In this document: positions 4,398-7,560 of the stretch, piece by piece
How the letters are laid out: each line of letters starts with the position of its first letter
Position numbering within the stretch: the first letter of the stretch is position 1
Assembly (NCBI GenBank): GCA_034189035.1
Contig: JAXHVA010000161.1
Coordinates: 1-7,560, forward strand
Length of the DNA: 7,560 nt
Source: JAUXFK01 sp034189035
Lineage (GTDB): Bacteria; Desulfobacterota; UBA8473
Reading direction: 5' to 3'
Made by a program: the position numbers and the translations under genes
The notes under the pieces: model-generated
Seen by the model: the letters and a program-made list of their open reading frames with translations, nothing else
What the model was told of the DNA's origin: nothing
The model's database searches: none

Positions 4398-7127
4398 TTG
4401 TCAACCGGGAGCGTGGCGGTGGAAGAAGAACAACGACAACGTGAGATTCCTAACCAATACCAAATCATCGAAATAGGAACAGAAAATTTGCGTCGCTGGA
4501 CGCGTCAATACGCGCCAGAACATAAGAATTGGATCGGCGATAACCGAGCTTCCGAAAAGGGCAATGTTTGGTGGCATAAGCAGACGGTTGCGTTTGAATC
4601 AGTCAATGCCATTTGTAGGTCCACTCGTAAAAGATCACGCATTACGACTATTGGAAAGCAGGGTAGTATCCAATTGTCATTGTCTTCCCTGCTACCCTCC
4701 GAAAAGGTGGATAGCTTTGTAGCATTACTACGAAACGATGAGCTGCAGAGAGCCTTACGATCTCATTTTGAAAATCTGAATGTCCTTGGAATCGAGACAC
4801 CTGAAAATGAAGATTCATTTTTAGCACACAGGAAAGAGGTTTTCCAAATTCTAAGTCGGGACATGCCGGGATTCATCTGTGTACTCAAAGATTACTGGCA
4901 TCGAAACACAGGAGTGTCCGAAATGCTGATTGCTCATGAGATAGGCCGCATACTAACCGACAATCGGCAAGTCGCAAACTGCTATGATATTTTAAGGGAG
5001 CTTGAACGATATGCCCGTCGGCATCACCGTGTTTTGGGGCAGTCCATATATTTACGCCTATTGGATAGTATAGGGGAGGCAGCTCGTTTTGCCGACGACT
5101 ACGAGGGAGCCGAAAGATTATACCGAGAGGTACTCTCTATCGATCCAGACTACTACTTCTCTTTGAAACACCTTGCTACAATATGCCGGATCAAAAATGA
5201 CCATTTGCAAGCAGAGCAACTATTTCGGCAAGCTTTGAATTCCCATCGGTCGCACCATTTACTTTTCAGTCTTGGGTATCTTTTTCATGACTCCGATAAC
5301 TATCGAGATGCCGAGTCGCTCTACAAAAAGTGTGTAGCTTATCTTGAAAGTCAAGGTATAGAGGACTATTACCGCGTATATCTGAAGTTGGCCTATATTC
5401 AAATAATTCGGAAGGCAACGCCACTACCACTAAGTTACTTAACGAAAGTACTTGGCATAGCTGAGGAAAAAGGAAACGCTGAGCCTTTTCTCCACATCAG
5501 CTGCTTTACCGCCAACCTCCTATTGGCACTTATCTACGATACTGAGGTAACTCGAGCGGAGTCGATCGCCTTTTGTAAATCGTACGTGATGAATCAGCTA
5601 GATTTTGTAACACATTCTGTGTTCTATTGTGTTTACAATGATATTTGTCGAATACTTGCAAACCGCCCCGATTTGCACCCGGCCAAGCAGCAAAGCTTGA
5701 CAAATTTAGAAAAAGAGAACCTTAATGACATTTTTTCTCGATTGTATCGTAAACATATACAGTTACAAGCCTGTCAAGCGCATAAAGCACAGTCTAAATT
5801 TCCATCTGAAGAAGATACATTAGTTGTCTTGCTTCATCTTTACCGAAATCCGAGTTTTCAAGCTCCGTACATTCAGAAAGCCATTAACGCCTTTGATTCA
5901 GTTAATCAAGCCCTTAGTGAAACAAATCTCCATAACTCTTTCCACCTATTCCACAGCGTTATAGGTAACAGAGTAGCGGCCATTAAAAACCTCCGGACTG
6001 AACGTGAACTCCTTCTTGACCATGGAAGCTTTTTTCTTGGGCATCTATGCCATCTCCTAGCGTTATCACACCCTGAAAATCTTTGTCAGCCATTCACTGC
6101 GATTATGCCTAAAGAAATACAGAAGCAGAGCTTCTCCGATCACTTTTTCTTGGATATTTCACAGCACGAAGGCTTTGATCTTCACCGTGTGCTCAGTAAG
6201 AAGCTCATGTGTTTCGACTACACTGGACGGAATCGTATTTTCATTAATCCTGCTGTCGGCTGCAAAAGGAATTGCACTTACTGTTATCTCCCCGAATATG
6301 GAATACCTAATGACAGCGACTATGTTATGAGTAACATGCCTGGAGTTGCTTTCAGTAGGGCATTACAAGCTTTTCCAGTAGATGAGAAGACCAGATCCTT
6401 CGCTGAGGGCAAACATGGAACACTTCTTTCCATAGGCTCTTTTTGCGATCCATTTCTTCCGGATGTTGCCAATACAACAGTAGAAATACTGAAAGCACTT
6501 CGAGAACTCGGAAACCCTTTACAGGTTGCTACCAAGTTTTATCCCGACTCAGAAGTCTTAATTGATTTACTAAATGCGTTCTCAAATCAGGCCACACCCA
6601 TTATGATATACCTTTCGACGCCAGAGCTAAATGACTCAACGCGGCAAATGATGGACCATTGGTTAGCTTATTCTAACAATATAGCTTTAGCAGTTTATCT
6701 GAAACCGTTTCTTGATAACACTCTGGACGCACTTGATGATTTTGTAGCAATGGGGCGAAAGTATCCTAATATATCGTTCATTGTTGGATCTTTTTATATG
6801 GGTGAACGCATATTGAGAAATCTAGATTGCGCGAACTCTTCAATGGAAAACTATAGAAAGGATACTACAGGGCACCTCATTTCGCCTGTGGTTTCTGAAT
6901 CAGTGACGCCCGGTTATCTTCATGCTAAGGAGGCTTATTTTTGCGATCAGCTTAGAAAGGAGTTTATGGATTTGGGAATTACTGTGTTTCGGACCGCAAG
7001 TTGTGCTTTGTCAGCGAAATATGCAATCCCTGATCCTTTGGGGAACTTTGGAGGCTTCTTCTGTGTTGGAGAATCCTGTCCGAACCTCAGAATCTGTGAG
7101 ACCGAGATGTTACGTAATCTGGATTGA
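4398..7127 (+). CDS. TPR-like / SplB-type radical SAM protein, C-terminal part of the same fusion (cassette 5)
   Basis: This frame is continuous with 3600-4337 and is open from 4338, right after the TGA. The nominal start at 4398 is a TTG without a convincing ribosome binding site, so independent translation is doubtful; residue numbers here count from it. Residues 1 to about 60 finish the phosphoesterase domain. Residues about 200-345 are TPR-like helical repeats, for example DDYEGAERLYREVLSIDPDY and HLQAEQLFRQALNSH, and more helical sequence runs to about 590. The radical SAM domain carries NPAVGCKRNCTYCYLPE with C622-x3-C626-x2-C629 for the 4Fe-4S cluster that cleaves SAM. GSFCDPF at 680-686 and LQVATKFYPDSEVL resemble the SplB/COG1533 DNA-photolyase-like family. 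A C-terminal C889-x4-C894-x5-C900 set could hold a second cluster. Radical SAM assignment is firm. The substrate is unknown, and the likeness to SplB does not prove DNA repair. Confidence 0.88.
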   Translation: MSTGSVAVEEEQRQREIPNQYQIIEIGTENLRRWTRQYAPEHKNWIGDNRASEKGNVWWHKQTVAFESVNAICRSTRKRSRITTIGKQGSIQLSLSSLLPSEKVDSFVALLRNDELQRALRSHFENLNVLGIETPENEDSFLAHRKEVFQILSRDMPGFICVLKDYWHRNTGVSEMLIAHEIGRILTDNRQVANCYDILRELERYARRHHRVLGQSIYLRLLDSIGEAARFADDYEGAERLYREVLSIDPDYYFSLKHLATICRIKNDHLQAEQLFRQALNSHRSHHLLFSLGYLFHDSDNYRDAESLYKKCVAYLESQGIEDYYRVYLKLAYIQIIRKATPLPLSYLTKVLGIAEEKGNAEPFLHISCFTANLLLALIYDTEVTRAESIAFCKSYVMNQLDFVTHSVFYCVYNDICRILANRPDLHPAKQQSLTNLEKENLNDIFSRLYRKHIQLQACQAHKAQSKFPSEEDTLVVLLHLYRNPSFQAPYIQKAINAFDSVNQALSETNLHNSFHLFHSVIGNRVAAIKNLRTERELLLDHGSFFLGHLCHLLALSHPENLCQPFTAIMPKEIQKQSFSDHFFLDISQHEGFDLHRVLSKKLMCFDYTGRNRIFINPAVGCKRNCTYCYLPEYGIPNDSDYVMSNMPGVAFSRALQAFPVDEKTRSFAEGKHGTLLSIGSFCDPFLPDVANTTVEILKALRELGNPLQVATKFYPDSEVLIDLLNAFSNQATPIMIYLSTPELNDSTRQMMDHWLAYSNNIALAVYLKPFLDNTLDALDDFVAMGRKYPNISFIVGSFYMGERILRNLDCANSSMENYRKDTTGHLISPVVSESVTPGYLHAKEAYFCDQLRKEFMDLGITVFRTASCALSAKYAIPDPLGNFGGFFCVGESCPNLRICETEMLRNLD

Positions 7128-7190
7128 TAACCTGATCCGTAGTCAGGCAGAAAACGCCCAGGCTGTTCTATTTCTCACAGAACTGACGGG

Positions 7191-7220
7191 TATATATTCT
7201 CTCTATGGTACCAATATATA
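7191..7220 (+). repeat. AT-rich inverted repeat downstream of the radical SAM gene
   Basis: TATATATT (7191-7198) and AATATATA (7213-7220) form a perfect 8-base stem around a 14-base loop, 5 bases before the attC6 remnant. There is no T-run, so it is not a standard terminator. The rest of 7128-7190 shows no gene; a small GTTCT/AGAAC pairing is all I see there. Confidence 0.4.
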
Positions 7221-7224
7221 GAAG

Positions 7225-7242
7225 ATGCGCTAACAAACATGG
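7225..7242 (+). repeat. attC6, truncated: only the R'' side remains
   Basis: ATGCGCTAAC (7225-7234) is the exact complement of GTTAGCGCAT at 3548-3557, the start of cassette 5, identifying it as that cassette's own R'' box. About eight more bases follow before the 20-base inverted-repeat element begins. No matching L' or R' box is found next to it, so the site is broken and cassette 5 should no longer be excisable from this side. Confidence 0.7.
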
Positions 7243-7377
7243 TAAAGGGGTCAAGTCTGCTTTTGACTCTTTATTGTAGTGTGGAGCAAATAAGGATATC
7301 ATAGGCGGTAAACTCAAGAGGGTGCCCTGTCGACCGTAACCTTCTCAAGGTGATCATAAGCAGACTTGACCCCTTTA
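7243..7377. mobile_element. 135-base element with 20-base perfect inverted ends (MITE-like or IS remnant)
   Basis: TAAAGGGGTCAAGTCTGCTT (7243-7262) and its exact complement (7358-7377) bound a 95-base interior with no convincing gene. The size and perfect ends suggest a non-autonomous transposable unit, or a REP-type repeat of the kind tied to Y1 (TnpA_REP) transposases. No flanking target duplication is evident. It lies exactly where attC6 breaks off. Confidence 0.55.
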
Positions 7378-7407
7378 TAACACTCATGACCCCTTTATAA
7401 CACTCAT
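7368..7407. repeat. Tandem duplication, 2 x 20 bases
   Basis: The 20-base unit beginning GACCCCTTTATAACACTCAT occurs at 7368-7387 and again, identical, at 7388-7407. The first copy includes the last ten bases of the right inverted end of the preceding element, so the duplication arose after, or during, that insertion. Confidence 0.85.
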
Positions 7408-7410
7408 GGG

Positions 7411-7560
7411 GTATTGCAAGGATACAATGCCAACGCCATAGTTGATGAAAAACATCAGGTGGTATTGCATGCCGAGGCATTCGGAAGAGGGGAAGACAGT
7501 TCCATTATGCACCCTATGTGCTGATACGGGGTATTATCAGTGTAACCAATCTGGAGGCAT
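7411..7560 (+). pseudogene. DDE transposase fragment (IS4/IS1182-like)
   Basis: Reading 7411-7524 gives VLQGYNANAIVDEKHQVV and HAEAFGRGEDSS followed by a stop. This is the well-conserved central stretch of a DDE transposase family that typically reads GYNAQAVVDEKHQV. After an apparent loss of about 30 codons, the frame changes to CADTGYY (7517-7537). A further shift gives SVTNLEA up to the window edge, again matching the order seen in intact family members, where ADTNYHS is followed by NL. There is no start region: it begins abruptly beside the tandem duplication. It is a non-functional relic with at least one deletion and two frame changes, continuing beyond the window. The exact IS family name is uncertain. 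Confidence 0.72.

Larger units (their letters stand above)
697..7242 (+). mobile_element. Integron gene-cassette array (five cassettes)
   Basis: Five single-gene units, all on the plus strand, are separated by structured inverted-repeat sites. Junctions (the base before the TT of each R' box) fall at 744, 1459, 1967, 2706 and 3548. Cassette 2 starts GTTATGCT and its own distal R'' box at 1909-1916 is the exact complement. Cassette 3 starts GTTATATGG and is matched at 2648-2656 over 9 bases. Cassette 5 starts GTTAGCGCAT and is matched at 7225-7234 over 10 bases. Cassette 4 starts GTTGCTTAC against GTTGGGCTTAC expected from 3491-3501. Cassette 1 matches over only 5 bases. This self-matching is what a circular cassette with a complete attC predicts. 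No integrase, attI or Pc promoter is in the window, so whether the array is mobile or sedentary is unknown. Confidence 0.85.

Noticed and set aside
7271..7480. Minus-strand reading frame beginning MPRHAIPPDVF
   Set aside because: It overlaps the inverted-repeat element, the tandem duplication and the plus-strand transposase relic, and shows only a chance likeness to the start of Y1-type transposases.
1..7560. CRISPR array, tRNA or rRNA genes
   Set aside because: No regularly spaced direct repeats and no cloverleaf or rRNA-like sequence recognised on either strand; the recurring structures are attC sites with differing sequences.

Overview
The window is best read as a stretch of an integron gene-cassette array in a moderately AT-rich bacterium, with insertion-sequence debris at both ends. 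No integrase or attI lies inside it. Between about 697 and 7242 I find five full attC-like recombination sites and one broken one, each separating single genes that all point rightwards. The strongest support is cassette self-matching. The first bases of a cassette (just after its left junction) should be complementary to the R'' box of its own attC at the far end. This holds over 8, 9 and 10 bases for cassettes 2, 3 and 5. It holds with a 2-base gap for cassette 4, and only weakly for cassette 1. The host cannot be named. The protein families (DUF3795, DUF1638, an iron-sulfur flavoprotein, radical SAM) suggest an anaerobe, and the transposase types are ones I associate with Desulfobacterota, spirochaetes and similar environmental bacteria; this is inference.

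Layout, left to right. 1-690: right-hand part of a decayed IS110-family element on the minus strand, running off the left edge. 697-752: attC1. Cassette 1 (745-1459): class I SAM-dependent methyltransferase, inactivated by one nonsense codon and one frameshift. 1341-1466: attC2, long and VCR-like in size. Cassette 2 (1460-1967): intact DUF3795 Cys-rich protein. 1909-1975: attC3. Cassette 3 (1968-2706): iron-sulfur flavoprotein/NADPH-dependent FMN reductase gene with three frameshifts. 2648-2714: attC4. Cassette 4 (2707-3548): intact DUF1638 protein. 3491-3557: attC5. Cassette 5 (3549 to at least 7234): a very large cassette for an approximately 1175-residue protein with a calcineurin-like metallophosphoesterase, a TPR-like helical middle and a SplB-like radical SAM domain. 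It is interrupted by one in-frame TGA at 4335. 7225-7242: start of attC6, cut off by a 135-base unit with 20-base inverted ends. 7411-7560: fragment of a DDE transposase.

The cassette genes do not look like one pathway, as is usual for integron arrays. The item most worth attention is cassette 5: a phosphoesterase, a repeat scaffold and a radical SAM enzyme encoded as one polypeptide in a mobile cassette. I do not recognise that combination as a described system. Integron cassettes are known to carry phage-defence and other accessory functions, so a role acting on nucleic acid or nucleotides is a reasonable hypothesis, but nothing in the window proves it. Its reading frame is broken by a stop just before the last metal-binding motif, so this copy is either a recent pseudogene, a recoded gene, or affected by a sequence error.
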